A stretch of 64,000 nt of DNA from Fulvivirga sp. M361 (GCF_007097395.1 NZ_VKDC01000021.1:1-64000), one strand, 5' to 3'. Positions 1 to 10,610 are shown, counted from the stretch's first letter. The notes: generated from the sequence alone by a model not told the origin. Made by a program: numbers and translations.

Positions 1-315
1 CATCACACCCACAATAGCTTCATCTTCAAGCCCCTGGGAAAGTAAATAATGCGCCAGTTGATTAGAACGTTTGTCCAGCTCGCCGTAAGTCAGCTCACTA
101 TCTCCATAGACCAACGCCACCGCATCCGGACGCAAAGCAACATGCTCATTCATCAGCGAAAGCGCCGTGGTATCTGAAGGTAAAGCGATACGGGAAGCAT
201 CAAACTGATGGACCAGTGAGTATTGCTCCTGGCTGCTCATAAGGTCCAACTCAGCAAGTCTTTGATCCGGGTTGTCCAGAACAGATTCTACCAACGTCTT
301 AAAGTATCCCGAAAA
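1..315. repeat. Near-identical direct repeat, copy 1 (C-A linker region)
   Basis: Bases 1-315 match bases 3115-3429 with 7 mismatches and no gaps (97.8 percent identity). The repeat encodes the end of a C domain, the C-A linker and the start of an A domain. It ends sharply at base 315 and runs off the left edge, so its full length is unknown. Confidence 0.95.
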
Positions 316-3300
316 TCGCTCTATAGTAGCACGATCAAACAAGTCCGTCGCATATTCAAACGTTAAAGTCAAACAATCTGAATCCTCAAAGGCTGTTAGG
401 CTAAGGTCTACCATCGATACCTTATGGTCTACCTCATAAGCAGACAGCTTCAAGCCCGGAATGGCCAGTGATGTCGCCTCGAAGTTCTGATAGGAAAACA
501 TTGCATCAAACAATGGATTCCTGCCCGGGTCTCTGGATACCTCCAGCGCATCCACTAAGGCTTCGAAAGGATACCATTGATTTTCAAAACCCTGGATCGC
601 ACCGGACCGGACCTCTTTCAGAAACTCTTTGAACTGCTTTGACCCCTCAGGGTAATTACGGAAAGCAAGCGTGTTGATGAATACTCCGGTAATGTTTTGA
701 AGGTCCGGATGATCCCGGCCGGCTATGGGCGTGCCTACTACCACATCCGAATGATTACTCAACTTCGATAAAAATACATTGAACAGCGATAAAAACAGCA
801 TATACGGCGTAGCTTCTGAGGCAAGTGCCAACGCTTTTAATCCTGAGAAAGTCGTCGCATCAAGAGAAAAGGTATAGGTATCCCCCGAAAAAGAGCTTTG
901 CTGAGGACGGGGACGGTCTGTCGGCAACTCCAACACTTCTGGTAATTCTTTATATTCGGAAAGCCAAAATGATTTGTGAGAAGCTATAACCGACTCATTG
1001 GAGGCTGCATGCTGCCATACCGCATAATCTTTGTAGTGGAGTTTTACCGCCTCAAGTTCCTCTCCGTTATAGAGCGACATGAAATCATTCACCAGCAGGT
1101 TTTGGGACACACCGTCGGTAATGATATGGTGCATATCAAAGATCAACAGGTAACGTGATCCGTCCTGATCTCCTGTGTCAGATGTCAGTGTGATCAATCC
1201 AGCTCGCATCAACGGGGCTGAATTTAATGCAAAGGGACGCAAAAAAGCCTTAATCAACTGTTGCTCCTCTCTTTCCGCCACTTTTCCAAAATGAATAAGA
1301 TTGAAATCCATCTGATCATGAACTACCTGAACAGGTTCTTCTCCCTTCATTATAAAAGAGGTACGTAAGCTTTCATGACGGGCAATCAGTTTATTAAATG
1401 CACCTTTCAAGCGAGAAATGTCCAGTTCACCTTCCAGTACAACGACTTCCGGCATGTTATAAGCCAAAGAAGACGGGTCAAAACGGTGAAGAAAATAAAG
1501 CCGCTTTTGAGCAGACGAGAGCGGATAATAAGCCTGAGATGGCGCCGGCAAAATAGCCTGATATTGCTTCTCTTGAAGCGTTGACATGTAGCTCCCCAGA
1601 CTACGGATGTCCTGGTGCTCAAAAACTGACATTAATGGAACATCCAGCGAAAACTCCGACCGTATGCTATTGATCATGGTGATCGCCCGAAGAGAGTGCC
1701 CGCCTAACTCAAAAAAACTTCGGGTCACACTGATCTGTTCCCGGTCCAACTTCAATATTTCCGACCAGATATGGACCAACTGTTCTTCCAGCTCATTTCC
1801 TGCAGGAGTATAAGAGGATGTGAATGTCAGATCAGGTGCCGGAAGCGCCTTACGATTGAGTTTACCGCTCGCCGTCAAAGGCATTTCTGCCAGATGAACG
1901 TATGCTACCGGGACCATATAGGCCGGTAAACGACTCTTTAGATACTCCTTCAAATTATTTTCATCCTGCTGCTCATCAGAAAGATAATAAGCCACCAGTT
2001 GTAACTCATCCTGGATCTCACGGGTAACTACACTTACCTCATGCAATGAGGGATGGCTCGCCAGTTGCTGGGTAATTTCCCCCAGCTCCATGCGGAAACC
2101 CCGGATCTTGACCTGATCATCACACCGCCCCAAAAACTCCAGGTTACCATCGGAACGCCATTTCACCAGGTCACCCGTACGATACATCTTTTCCCCTTCA
2201 AAAAACGGGTCAGGAAGAAAACGCTCCGCCGTCAATGCTGCATTGTGAAGGTAGCCTTTTGCCAGGCAGGAGCCCGCAATGTACAGTTCTCCCCGTACTC
2301 CTTTTGCCAGCAAGTCACCCTCGCTACCCAAAACATAAGCACGAATGTTACCAAAGGGACGCCCTATGGGTACACGGATATCTGTTATTTTATCCCGGAC
2401 CCTATACTGAACGGAGGTCACCGTAGCCTCGGTCGGACCATAACCATTGAACACTATGTATTTATCATAGAGCTCATTAACTAAAGCCACATTACACTCT
2501 TCTCCCGCAATAACAATGCATCTCAGTTCCGGATGGAAACCTGTTCCTATACTTTCCAAATAAGTAGGTGTAACATCAAGATAAGTTACTTTTTTTGTTG
2601 CTATATAGCTCATAAAAGCACCCTGATCCAGTATAATATCACGAGATACTAAAACTGACCTGGCCCCATTTGCCAAAGCCAGCCACAGTTGCTCTACCGA
2701 TGCATCGAAGACCAGGTTAGCGAATTGTAACACACGATCATGAGCACTAATATTCAGCTCCTGTGTCTGAGAAACAATCAAATTCAGCAGCGTGGCATGA
2801 ACAATTTCAACGCCCTTGGGCACGCCGGTAGAGCCGGAAGTATAGATCACATACGCACGCTGTGAGGGAGATGGCATTAAATCAACTGCTGTTGAAGGAC
2901 AGCCGCTTAAATCAAGTGATCTTACAGCCAAACATGGTACTGCAGCTTTGTAGAGGTCACACGACCCGGCTTCGGTTAGCAGTAACCTGCAACCGCTTTC
3001 TTCCAGGATAACCACATTGCGTTCCCGGGGTTGCGTTCTGTCTAACGGAAGATAAGCCCCACCCGCCTTCATAATACCTAAAAGGCTGATCACCATTTCA
3101 AAAGAACGATCTACCATCACACCCACAATAGCTTCATCTTCAAGCCCCTGGGAAAGTAAATAATGCGCCAGTTGATTAGAACGTTTGTCCAGCTCGCCGT
3201 AAGTCAGCTCACTATCTCCATAGACCAACGCCACCGCACCCGGACGCAAAGCAACATGCTCACTCATCAGCGAAAGCGCCGTGGTATCTGAAGGTAAAGC

Positions 3301-4827
3301 GATACGGGCGGCATCAAACTGATGCACCAGTGAATATTGCTCCTGGCTACTCATAAGGTCCAACTCAGCAAGTCTTTGATCCGGGTTGTCCAGAACAGAT
3401 TCTACCAACGTCTTAAAGTATCCCGAAAACTGCTGAATCGTGGATTCATTGAATAAATCCGTAGAATATTCGAAATTTAATAACACTCCCTGGTCCACTT
3501 CCCCTGCTGTTAATGTAAGGTCAAACTGGGAAATATTCGTTTCAGAAGGGTACGGAGATATCGTTACCCCTGGCAATTGAAAGGATGCATCTTCAAAATT
3601 TTGGTAAGCAAACATTATATCAAACAGCGGATTACGGCTGGTATTACGTTCTATACCAAGTTGATCAATGAGGTCTTCCAATGGATAGTCCTGATTACCA
3701 AGGCATTTGATAATATGCAGGTTTGTAGTTTTAAGGAACTCCCGAAAGGTCACTTGCCCATCAACTGAGCTTTTGATGGCCAACGTATTGACAAATAAGC
3801 CTACCATCTCTTTTACATCCGGGTGTTTTCTTCCCGCTACAGGGGTACCAATTACAATTTGCTTTTGGTTGCTGAGTTTCGCAATCAAGATGTTAAAAAC
3901 AGCTAATAGCAAAGTGTACATGGTAACATGTTCCCCTACAGCCAATTCCTTCAACTCTTTTAAGGTCGGAACATCGAGATAGAAATTCATGGAGTGACCA
4001 TGGTACTTTATAACCGGTGGCCTGGAAAAGTCTGAAGGTAAATTCAGTTCATCAATATCCTCTTTGAACTGATTGATCCAAAATTCTTTTTGGGCCTGAA
4101 GTGCGTCTTGCTGCTTTTCATTTTGTTGCCAAATGACATAGTCCTTATATTGAATTTCAGGAGCACTTAGCAAAGCATTATTGTAGAATGCCATAAAGTC
4201 TTTTATCAACACAACCTGGGTAATACCATCTGAGATAATATGATGCAAGTCTACTACCAGTAGTGTACTTGCTACATCCGTTTGTATCAATGCAACACGT
4301 ATTAGTGGTCCTTTTTGAAGATCAAAGGGTCGTATAAAACCATTGAATACTGCAAGTGCATCTTTTTCCGAACTATTAAATACTTCTATATTAAAGGTTA
4401 TGTCATCCGCTATTTTTTGTACAGGTCCTCCATCGGACTGGTGAAATGTCGTTCTCAACATTTCATGCCTTGCCATTAACTTTTGAAAAGCCACATTCAT
4501 TTTTTCCTGCTCCACTTTCCCTGTCAACCTCAATACTTGCGGCATGTTATACGCCAACGAAGAGGGGTCTAGCTCATGTAAAAAATAGAGCCTCTTTTGC
4601 GCTGGGGATAAAGGATAATAGGAACGTTCCGCTACCTGAGGTATTTTCTGATAGATATCCTTATCATTTACTTCTTTCAGAAAAGATATAAGTGCCTCTT
4701 TATTATTTCTAATCTGCTGGAGTAACCCATCTGCCTGGACTTCTTTGGGGATATCCACTTTTAACCTATCTTCTACAACTTCTATCCTAATGTTGTTTTT
4801 CCTCAGGTTATTGATCAACTCATGCAT
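1..4827 (-). CDS. NRPS, docking-C-A-PCP-C-A (partial, C-terminal part off the left edge)
   Basis: Non-ribosomal peptide synthetase, 1609 codons in the window; the frame is still open at base 1. Residues 1-52 resemble a TubC-type N-terminal docking domain (two short helices around a beta-hairpin). Then come a C domain (about 68-490, HHIISDG intact), an A domain (about 510-990), a PCP (about 1005-1075, GGHSL), a second C domain (about 1095-1510, HHIITDG) and the first part of a second A domain. The specificity residues of the complete A domain read D-A-E-D-V-A-G-V-T-K. I do not recognise this code; the acidic residues at the third and fourth positions suggest a cationic side chain such as Orn, Lys or Arg, but this is weak. 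The start ATG lies 2 nt after the TAA of the upstream synthetase, so the two are surely co-transcribed. The C-terminal C/A linker is duplicated almost exactly inside the gene (1-315 and 3115-3429). Confidence 0.95.
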   Translation of the reverse strand, partial: MHELINNLRKNNIRIEVVEDRLKVDIPKEVQADGLLQQIRNNKEALISFLKEVNDKDIYQKIPQVAERSYYPLSPAQKRLYFLHELDPSSLAYNMPQVLRLTGKVEQEKMNVAFQKLMARHEMLRTTFHQSDGGPVQKIADDITFNIEVFNSSEKDALAVFNGFIRPFDLQKGPLIRVALIQTDVASTLLVVDLHHIISDGITQVVLIKDFMAFYNNALLSAPEIQYKDYVIWQQNEKQQDALQAQKEFWINQFKEDIDELNLPSDFSRPPVIKYHGHSMNFYLDVPTLKELKELAVGEHVTMYTLLLAVFNILIAKLSNQKQIVIGTPVAGRKHPDVKEMVGLFVNTLAIKSSVDGQVTFREFLKTTNLHIIKCLGNQDYPLEDLIDQLGIERNTSRNPLFDIMFAYQNFEDASFQLPGVTISPYPSETNISQFDLTLTAGEVDQGVLLNFEYSTDLFNESTIQQFSGYFKTLVESVLDNPDQRLAELDLMSSQEQYSLVHQFDAARIALPSDTTALSLMSEHVALRPGAVALVYGDSELTYGELDKRSNQLAHYLLSQGLEDEAIVGVMVDRSFEMVISLLGIMKAGGAYLPLDRTQPRERNVVILEESGCRLLLTEAGSCDLYKAAVPCLAVRSLDLSGCPSTAVDLMPSPSQRAYVIYTSGSTGVPKGVEIVHATLLNLIVSQTQELNISAHDRVLQFANLVFDASVEQLWLALANGARSVLVSRDIILDQGAFMSYIATKKVTYLDVTPTYLESIGTGFHPELRCIVIAGEECNVALVNELYDKYIVFNGYGPTEATVTSVQYRVRDKITDIRVPIGRPFGNIRAYVLGSEGDLLAKGVRGELYIAGSCLAKGYLHNAALTAERFLPDPFFEGEKMYRTGDLVKWRSDGNLEFLGRCDDQVKIRGFRMELGEITQQLASHPSLHEVSVVTREIQDELQLVAYYLSDEQQDENNLKEYLKSRLPAYMVPVAYVHLAEMPLTASGKLNRKALPAPDLTFTSSYTPAGNELEEQLVHIWSEILKLDREQISVTRSFFELGGHSLRAITMINSIRSEFSLDVPLMSVFEHQDIRSLGSYMSTLQEKQYQAILPAPSQAYYPLSSAQKRLYFLHRFDPSSLAYNMPEVVVLEGELDISRLKGAFNKLIARHESLRTSFIMKGEEPVQVVHDQMDFNLIHFGKVAEREEQQLIKAFLRPFALNSAPLMRAGLITLTSDTGDQDGSRYLLIFDMHHIITDGVSQNLLVNDFMSLYNGEELEAVKLHYKDYAVWQHAASNESVIASHKSFWLSEYKELPEVLELPTDRPRPQQSSFSGDTYTFSLDATTFSGLKALALASEATPYMLFLSLFNVFLSKLSNHSDVVVGTPIAGRDHPDLQNITGVFINTLAFRNYPEGSKQFKEFLKEVRSGAIQGFENQWYPFEALVDALEVSRDPGRNPLFDAMFSYQNFEATSLAIPGLKLSAYEVDHKVSMVDLSLTAFEDSDCLTLTFEYATDLFDRATIERFSGYFKTLVESVLDNPDQRLAELDLMSSQEQYSLVHQFDASRIALPSDTTALSLMNEHVALRPDAVALVYGDSELTYGELDKRSNQLAHYLLSQGLEDEAIVGVM
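3115..3429. repeat. Near-identical direct repeat, copy 2 (C-A linker region)
   Basis: Second copy of the repeat at 1-315, in the same orientation at an offset of 3114 bases. It covers the C-A junction of the first module (residues about 467-571 of the synthetase). The C-domain sequences on its right-hand side differ clearly between the two modules, so the near identity is local. This fits recent duplication, gene conversion or module exchange. Confidence 0.95.
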
Positions 4828-4829
4828 AC

Positions 4830-7800
4830 TTATATAAATTCGGTCGTTGATGTTTCTTCTTGTGCCGGATTTCCTTTAATCCATAAATAATTATCAATAC
4901 ACTCACTCATCTGCCGAATGGTTGGACCGGACCACACTTCTTCCATAGTGATCTCTATGGCGAAAGTCTCTTGAATTTTCATTACCAGTGAAACAACTCG
5001 AAGTGAATGCCCCCCTATGACGAAAAAGTCATGCTCAGCACTGATTTGCCCTGCAGGCAAATCAAGTACTTCAGCCCATATTTTTAATAGCTTACTTTCC
5101 GTTTTATTAGAAGGTTTCACAACTTCCTGGTTTTGTTCTACCGACGGATCAGGCAACTTTTTACGGTCTATTTTTCCATTACTATTTAAAGGCATTTGTT
5201 TCAACCAGGTATAGTGTAATGGAATCATATAACCTGGAAGCTTTTCGGAAAGGGACGTTATTATCATATCCTTATTCACTTCTTGTCCAGTGTAGTAAGC
5301 CAGCAAGCATTTGTCATTATGGGTGCCTTTTACCAGTACTACAGCTTCATTTATATCGGCATGTGCCTGAAGTTCCTTTTCTATTTCTTCTAACTCTATT
5401 CTAAATCCTCTGATTTTTACCTGATTATCTGCCCTCCCTACAAAATGTATATTGTCATTGGGTAGCCACCTGGCCAAATCACCGGTACGATACAGGCGAG
5501 AAGTAGAAATATTGGGTAAGTCAATAAACCTTTTCTCCGTAAGTTCTTTTTGATTGAGGTAACCATTGGCGACTCCATCTCCGCCAATATAAATCTCACC
5601 TGTAATGCCTGATGGAGACGGGTTGAAGTTTTGATCAAGAATATATACCTGTGTATTTGAAATCGGCTTACCAATAGGAATGGCATCCAATGAGTCATCA
5701 ATATGATCCACCGGGTGGAAAATGGAGAATACAGTAGATTCGGTAGGTCCGTATATATGAACCAATTTACCCGGCCCCAGCGCTGCCAGAACTTTTTGCA
5801 TATGTTTAATGGATGATTGTTCACCCCCCGTTAGTAGCTTTCGAATGCCTTTAAGACTATCGAGATTATGATCTGCCAAAGTGTTAAAAAGGGCAGTGGT
5901 AAGAAAGAGTACGGTTACTTTTTCAGAGCATATAACCTCTCCTAATTTCCTTACATCTTTGACTACTTCCGGTGAGACTAAAATGAGGGTAGCTCCGTTA
6001 AGTAACGCTCCAAAAATATCAAATACTGATCCGTCAAAGGCTACGTTAGAGGACTGGATCATAACATCATCATCAGATATAGCTATGTAATTGGTGTTTT
6101 TTACTACTCTTGAAACATTACTGTGTGAGATTACTGCTCCTTTAGGTTTACCCGTAGAGCCAGAGGTATACATTACATAAGCGGTGCTCTTTCCAGCGCC
6201 CACCGCTAATTCGTGTAAAGGCTCCATGGTTTCTATCAGCTCACTCTTTTCATCCAACGTCAATACATGACAAGCATTCTGATCTAAGCGCGAGAGGTAA
6301 TCTTTTCTGGTAATTATCACCTCTACCGATACATCGGCTAAAATATGTATGACCCTATCCTGCGGGTACTCAGGATCTATAGGTACGTAGGCGGCGCCCG
6401 CTTTTAATATGCCTAACATACATGGTATCAAGTACTCTTCGCTTCCTAACATCAGACCAACAAAATCTCCGGGCAGCACTTTTTCTTCCTTCACTAAATA
6501 ACAGGCTATTTTATTTGCCTTGACCTGTAATTCATGATAAGTCAATTGGAACCCGTCTCCTTTTATTGCTATCGATCCGGGCGTTTGTTGTACCTGTATT
6601 TCAAAAAGCTCACTTAAGGTCTTTTGCTTCGGATAAGGTGTTTCTGTAAGATTCAAATCTTGTAACAGACGTGTTTTCTCCTTATCATCAATCATTTCAA
6701 CACTGCCTAGTTTCCTGCTTGGGTCATGCGTGATAGAAGCCGTGAGCTGATGGAAAAATGCAATGAACCTATGAATGGTTTCCTCTTGAAATAATACAGT
6801 CGAATACTCAAAATTACAGAGTAAGTGATCCTCTTGCTCTATAACGGAAAGGGTAAGATCAAACTTGGATATCTTATGTTTAGGATCAATTGGCTCAATA
6901 GCGAGACCGTCAATTTTTAACGTATTCTCATCAAAACTGTTAAAACCAAAAGCAACATCGAAAAGCGCATTTCGACTTATACCTGGGTCGGCACCCAATT
7001 CTTCCATGAGTTTTTCATAGGGATAGGATTGGTTTTCAAAGTACTCAGGCATCCTGATCTTTATCTGTGAGAGAAATTGCCGGAAAGTCAAATCACTGTC
7101 AACCCGGCTTCTTACAGGGATAGTGTTGACAAACATGCCGATGATGTTTTCCAGGTCCCGGTGTTCTCTTCCTGCAATTGGATTGCCCACTACTATGTCA
7201 TCCTGCCCACTTAATTTACTTAGGAAAACATAGTAAATACTGATTAACAGCATATACATGGTTACACCCTCTTTATGGGCAAGCTCACTGAGCTTTTGAC
7301 TCTGAATTGCTGATATTTCAAAGTTCATAGAGCTGCCTTTAAATGATTTTAGTTTGGCCCTGTGAAAGTCCGCAGGGAGTTCCAACGGATCAGGAAGTTC
7401 ATTAAATTCATTCCGCCAAAAGTTTCTCTGCGCCTCACTATTTTCGGTTAGGTTTTCCTCTTGCCAAACAGCAAAGTCTTTATACTGAAGGTTTAGTGGA
7501 GCAAGCTTCTGCTCATCGTACAGCGCTATGAAATCCTTGATCAATATACCTTGAGACACGCCATCTGATATACAGTGATGCATATCTGTCATAAATAAGT
7601 GATTTCCATCGGCAAGTTCTGCTAAACCAATCCTGATAAGTGGTGGCTGATTTAGCGAGAACGGCCTTATAAATTGTTGAGTAATCTCCTCTTGACTCAT
7701 TTTTGCGTCAAAACAGTCTATTTCGGCATCTATTTCCTGAATAATCTTTTGAACAATTTTGCCCTCCACCATTTCAAAGCCTGTTCTCAGGCTTTCGTGC

Positions 7801-10610
7801 CTGGCAATAAGCTGTTTAAAGGCATTAGCAAACTTTTCCGTATCGATAGCTCCTTTTAATAAAAGGAATTGAGGTATGTTATAGGCCAAAGATTGTGGGT
7901 CTAGCTGATGCAGGTCCAAAAGACGTTTTTGAGCAGCAGTTACAGGGTAGTGTGTTCGTATATCCGCTTTAGGGATGTTTAGATAATCATTATCTCCTAA
8001 GGCTTCCATATGTTTGGCAAGCGATGCAATCGTAGGGTTTTTAAAAACTTCTGAAACCGGGACCTTAATATTCAATACCTTATGGATAGTATTGATCATA
8101 GCCGAAGCTTTAAGGGAGTGACCTCCCAATTCGAAGAAACTATGCTCAGTGCTTATTTCACCGATGTCAATTGAAAGTAACTGCGACCAGATTGTGGCTA
8201 ATTCTTTCTCCAGCGTGTTCGATGGTTTTTTTATATTTCCATCGTGTAATGTTTGAGGGACTGGCAGTGCCTTATGATCAATTTTACCATTAATGGTAAG
8301 TGGTAGCGCCTGTAACTTAACATAGTAAAGCGGCACCATATATCCGGGAAGCCAATGGGAAAGAAAAGCTTTTAATTGTCCTTGATCCAACTCACTTTCT
8401 GCAACATAGTAGGCAACTAACTGCTTATCTCCGTCATCGGCCTTTACTACCACTTTTGCTTCCTTCACTTTTTCATGGGCCAACATTTGACTCTCAATTT
8501 CACCGGGTTCTATCCTGAACCCCCTCACTTTGATTTGCTGATCTGTCCTACCGATAAACTCTATCTGTTTTTCGGGGAGCCATTTTGCTAGGTCACCGGT
8601 TAAGTATAGTTTCTGCCCTTCTATAAAAGGGTGGTCTATGAACTTTGATTGTGTAAGTTCTTCATTGTTCAAATAGCCGCTGGACAACCCATCACCGGAA
8701 ATGGCAATTTCACCAGGTACACCAAGAGCAACCGGCATACGGTCCTTATCCAAAATATAAATCTCCGTATTAGCCACGGGTCTACCGATTGGAATCGTAG
8801 TCCATTGTTTGGTCAACTGATCAACCGGGTAGTAAGTGGCAAAAACTGTTGATTCCGTCGGTCCGTAAACATGGATTAACTTGTTTGGACCTAAATGGTC
8901 AAAGGCCCTGTTCAAGTGTTTTAAGGAGACACGTTCACCACCAAATAACAGTTTACGAATGCTTTTAAGGTTATTCAGGTCGCCGTCGACTAAGGCATTA
9001 AACAATGCCGTAGTACAAAAGGAAACAGTAACGTTTTGTTCCCTTATATATATGCCCAGAGTTGGAACATCCTTCGTTATAGCTGTTGATATCATCAACA
9101 GCGTCGCTCCATTTAACAACGCTCCATATATATCAAACACGGAGCCATCGAAAGCATAGTTGGAAAGTTGTAATACCCGATCCGTTTTTTGAATATCGAT
9201 ATAATTGGTTTGGAGTACTACCCTGGTAACATTGGCATGCGATATCTGTGTGCCTTTAGGCTTACCTGAAGACCCTGAGGTATACATGACGTAAACCGGA
9301 TCATCGCCTGTTAATGAAGTACTTTGATATACAGGTTCAAGGGTATTTATTTCTTCCTCAACGGAATCCAGCGTCACAACATCCACCAAAGAATTAATAT
9401 TTTCTCCTAAAAACTCATCTCTGGTGATTAACAATGACAAGTTTGCATCACGAATAATTGATACTATACGCTGGCCGGGATTGGTAGGATCAACAGGCAC
9501 ATAAGCTCCACCTGCTTTAAGTATTCCTAAAATGACGGGCATCATCCATTGCTCCCTATCGAGTAAAATCCCGATGAAATCTCCCTGACGTATACCTTTC
9601 ACCGTTTGCAAATAATGGGCTACTCTGCTTGAGGCTTCATTCAGTGTTTTATACGAAAAAGTAAAATCCTCACCTTCAATGGCCAGTGTATTTGGGTTAC
9701 TCAGTGCATGCGCCTCAAATAACTCAGGAATCCCTTTGTGTTTTGGGTAATCGGACTGAACGTCATTAATATTATGAAGTAAATATTGTCTTTCTGTGTC
9801 ATTTAATACACTGATATTCTTTAGGGGCAAGTCTATATACGCCAGGCAGGTATTCAGTACTGTCTGATAATCATGAATAATCCTTTCAACATCGCTTTTA
9901 GTAAAAACATTATTTTTATAAGTTGCTGAACACGTTAATTCTTGCGAGGTATGATTAAAATTCAAGATAAATGTGGCTTGTCCATGATCCAATAATCTAT
10001 GCAACTCATGTAATCCCTCCATGATGATTGCTGTATTGAACAACTTTTGTCCATTTCCGTCACTTAAGTTATCCATCAGATGCTGTACCGGATAATCTGC
10101 GTTTTCTGTGGCTTCCAGATAGGCTTCCTTGATAATATGCAGTAACTCTCTGAAAGTAAGGTTTGATGTTACCGATACAATAACAGGAAATAATTCATTG
10201 ATCATGTCCGTGGTATGATCTCCTTTTTCTATCATCGATCCTACAGCAAACGCTTCCACTCGATTTGCTTTGGAAAGCTGCACGAAAAACACTGCCATAA
10301 GTAGTACATAGAGGGATTGATCATTCGCACATGCCTTTTCTAATTTGGCAACGACGGGCTGTTCAAGGGAAAAATCAACACATTGATATGCACCACTTTC
10401 CTGGCTAAGGAAGCCTGGGTAACACGAAAGAAAATCACATTCATCCCTTTCCAATGAAAATCGGTCGGTCCAATAGATTTTTTCCTGTGTTTTAGCGTTA
10501 TATGCGATAAGGTTTTTGTCAAAAGGGGTTGGGGATATGTCTTGCATAATTGGAAATGTTGATTTTAATAGTATTCGTAGTACATTATTTTCAGGGAGGA
10601 CAAGGGTCAC
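4830..10610 (-). CDS. NRPS, halfC-A(Ile-like)-PCP-C-A(Ile-like)-PCP
   Basis: Two-module synthetase of 1926 aa. Residues 1-280 resemble only the C-terminal lobe of a condensation domain, and no HHxxxDG is present. Then follow A (about 295-790), PCP (about 805-875, GGHSL), a complete C domain (about 885-1310, HHCISDG), A (about 1335-1815) and a terminal PCP (about 1835-1905, GGHSL). The specificity codes read DGFFLGVVFK and DGFFLGIVFK, close to the known Ile code DGFFLGVVYK, so two Ile (or similar beta-branched) residues are predicted. There is no thioesterase: the chain passes to the protein encoded at 1-4827. The full C domain for the first A domain must come from the end of the protein at 13019-16963. 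A second in-frame Met (residue 22, base 10547) is an equally plausible start. The gene begins 36 nt after the hydroxylase gene. Confidence 0.95.
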   Translation of the reverse strand: MTLVLPENNVLRILLKSTFPIMQDISPTPFDKNLIAYNAKTQEKIYWTDRFSLERDECDFLSCYPGFLSQESGAYQCVDFSLEQPVVAKLEKACANDQSLYVLLMAVFFVQLSKANRVEAFAVGSMIEKGDHTTDMINELFPVIVSVTSNLTFRELLHIIKEAYLEATENADYPVQHLMDNLSDGNGQKLFNTAIIMEGLHELHRLLDHGQATFILNFNHTSQELTCSATYKNNVFTKSDVERIIHDYQTVLNTCLAYIDLPLKNISVLNDTERQYLLHNINDVQSDYPKHKGIPELFEAHALSNPNTLAIEGEDFTFSYKTLNEASSRVAHYLQTVKGIRQGDFIGILLDREQWMMPVILGILKAGGAYVPVDPTNPGQRIVSIIRDANLSLLITRDEFLGENINSLVDVVTLDSVEEEINTLEPVYQSTSLTGDDPVYVMYTSGSSGKPKGTQISHANVTRVVLQTNYIDIQKTDRVLQLSNYAFDGSVFDIYGALLNGATLLMISTAITKDVPTLGIYIREQNVTVSFCTTALFNALVDGDLNNLKSIRKLLFGGERVSLKHLNRAFDHLGPNKLIHVYGPTESTVFATYYPVDQLTKQWTTIPIGRPVANTEIYILDKDRMPVALGVPGEIAISGDGLSSGYLNNEELTQSKFIDHPFIEGQKLYLTGDLAKWLPEKQIEFIGRTDQQIKVRGFRIEPGEIESQMLAHEKVKEAKVVVKADDGDKQLVAYYVAESELDQGQLKAFLSHWLPGYMVPLYYVKLQALPLTINGKIDHKALPVPQTLHDGNIKKPSNTLEKELATIWSQLLSIDIGEISTEHSFFELGGHSLKASAMINTIHKVLNIKVPVSEVFKNPTIASLAKHMEALGDNDYLNIPKADIRTHYPVTAAQKRLLDLHQLDPQSLAYNIPQFLLLKGAIDTEKFANAFKQLIARHESLRTGFEMVEGKIVQKIIQEIDAEIDCFDAKMSQEEITQQFIRPFSLNQPPLIRIGLAELADGNHLFMTDMHHCISDGVSQGILIKDFIALYDEQKLAPLNLQYKDFAVWQEENLTENSEAQRNFWRNEFNELPDPLELPADFHRAKLKSFKGSSMNFEISAIQSQKLSELAHKEGVTMYMLLISIYYVFLSKLSGQDDIVVGNPIAGREHRDLENIIGMFVNTIPVRSRVDSDLTFRQFLSQIKIRMPEYFENQSYPYEKLMEELGADPGISRNALFDVAFGFNSFDENTLKIDGLAIEPIDPKHKISKFDLTLSVIEQEDHLLCNFEYSTVLFQEETIHRFIAFFHQLTASITHDPSRKLGSVEMIDDKEKTRLLQDLNLTETPYPKQKTLSELFEIQVQQTPGSIAIKGDGFQLTYHELQVKANKIACYLVKEEKVLPGDFVGLMLGSEEYLIPCMLGILKAGAAYVPIDPEYPQDRVIHILADVSVEVIITRKDYLSRLDQNACHVLTLDEKSELIETMEPLHELAVGAGKSTAYVMYTSGSTGKPKGAVISHSNVSRVVKNTNYIAISDDDVMIQSSNVAFDGSVFDIFGALLNGATLILVSPEVVKDVRKLGEVICSEKVTVLFLTTALFNTLADHNLDSLKGIRKLLTGGEQSSIKHMQKVLAALGPGKLVHIYGPTESTVFSIFHPVDHIDDSLDAIPIGKPISNTQVYILDQNFNPSPSGITGEIYIGGDGVANGYLNQKELTEKRFIDLPNISTSRLYRTGDLARWLPNDNIHFVGRADNQVKIRGFRIELEEIEKELQAHADINEAVVLVKGTHNDKCLLAYYTGQEVNKDMIITSLSEKLPGYMIPLHYTWLKQMPLNSNGKIDRKKLPDPSVEQNQEVVKPSNKTESKLLKIWAEVLDLPAGQISAEHDFFVIGGHSLRVVSLVMKIQETFAIEITMEEVWSGPTIRQMSECIDNYLWIKGNPAQEETSTTEFI

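Noticed and set aside
2053-2484. Plus-strand open frame of 143 codons opposite the partial NRPS gene
   Set aside because: It lies entirely antisense to a strongly conserved A domain, has no recognisable motif, and low-complexity codon use on the NRPS strand explains it. The same holds for the other plus-strand frames across the window, for example 12332-12730 and 13259-13597.
4830-5100. Possible thioesterase or reductase release domain at the end of the synthetase at 4830-10610
   Set aside because: The protein ends about 20 residues after its PCP with no GxSxG or Rossmann motif. The next gene continues the assembly line.
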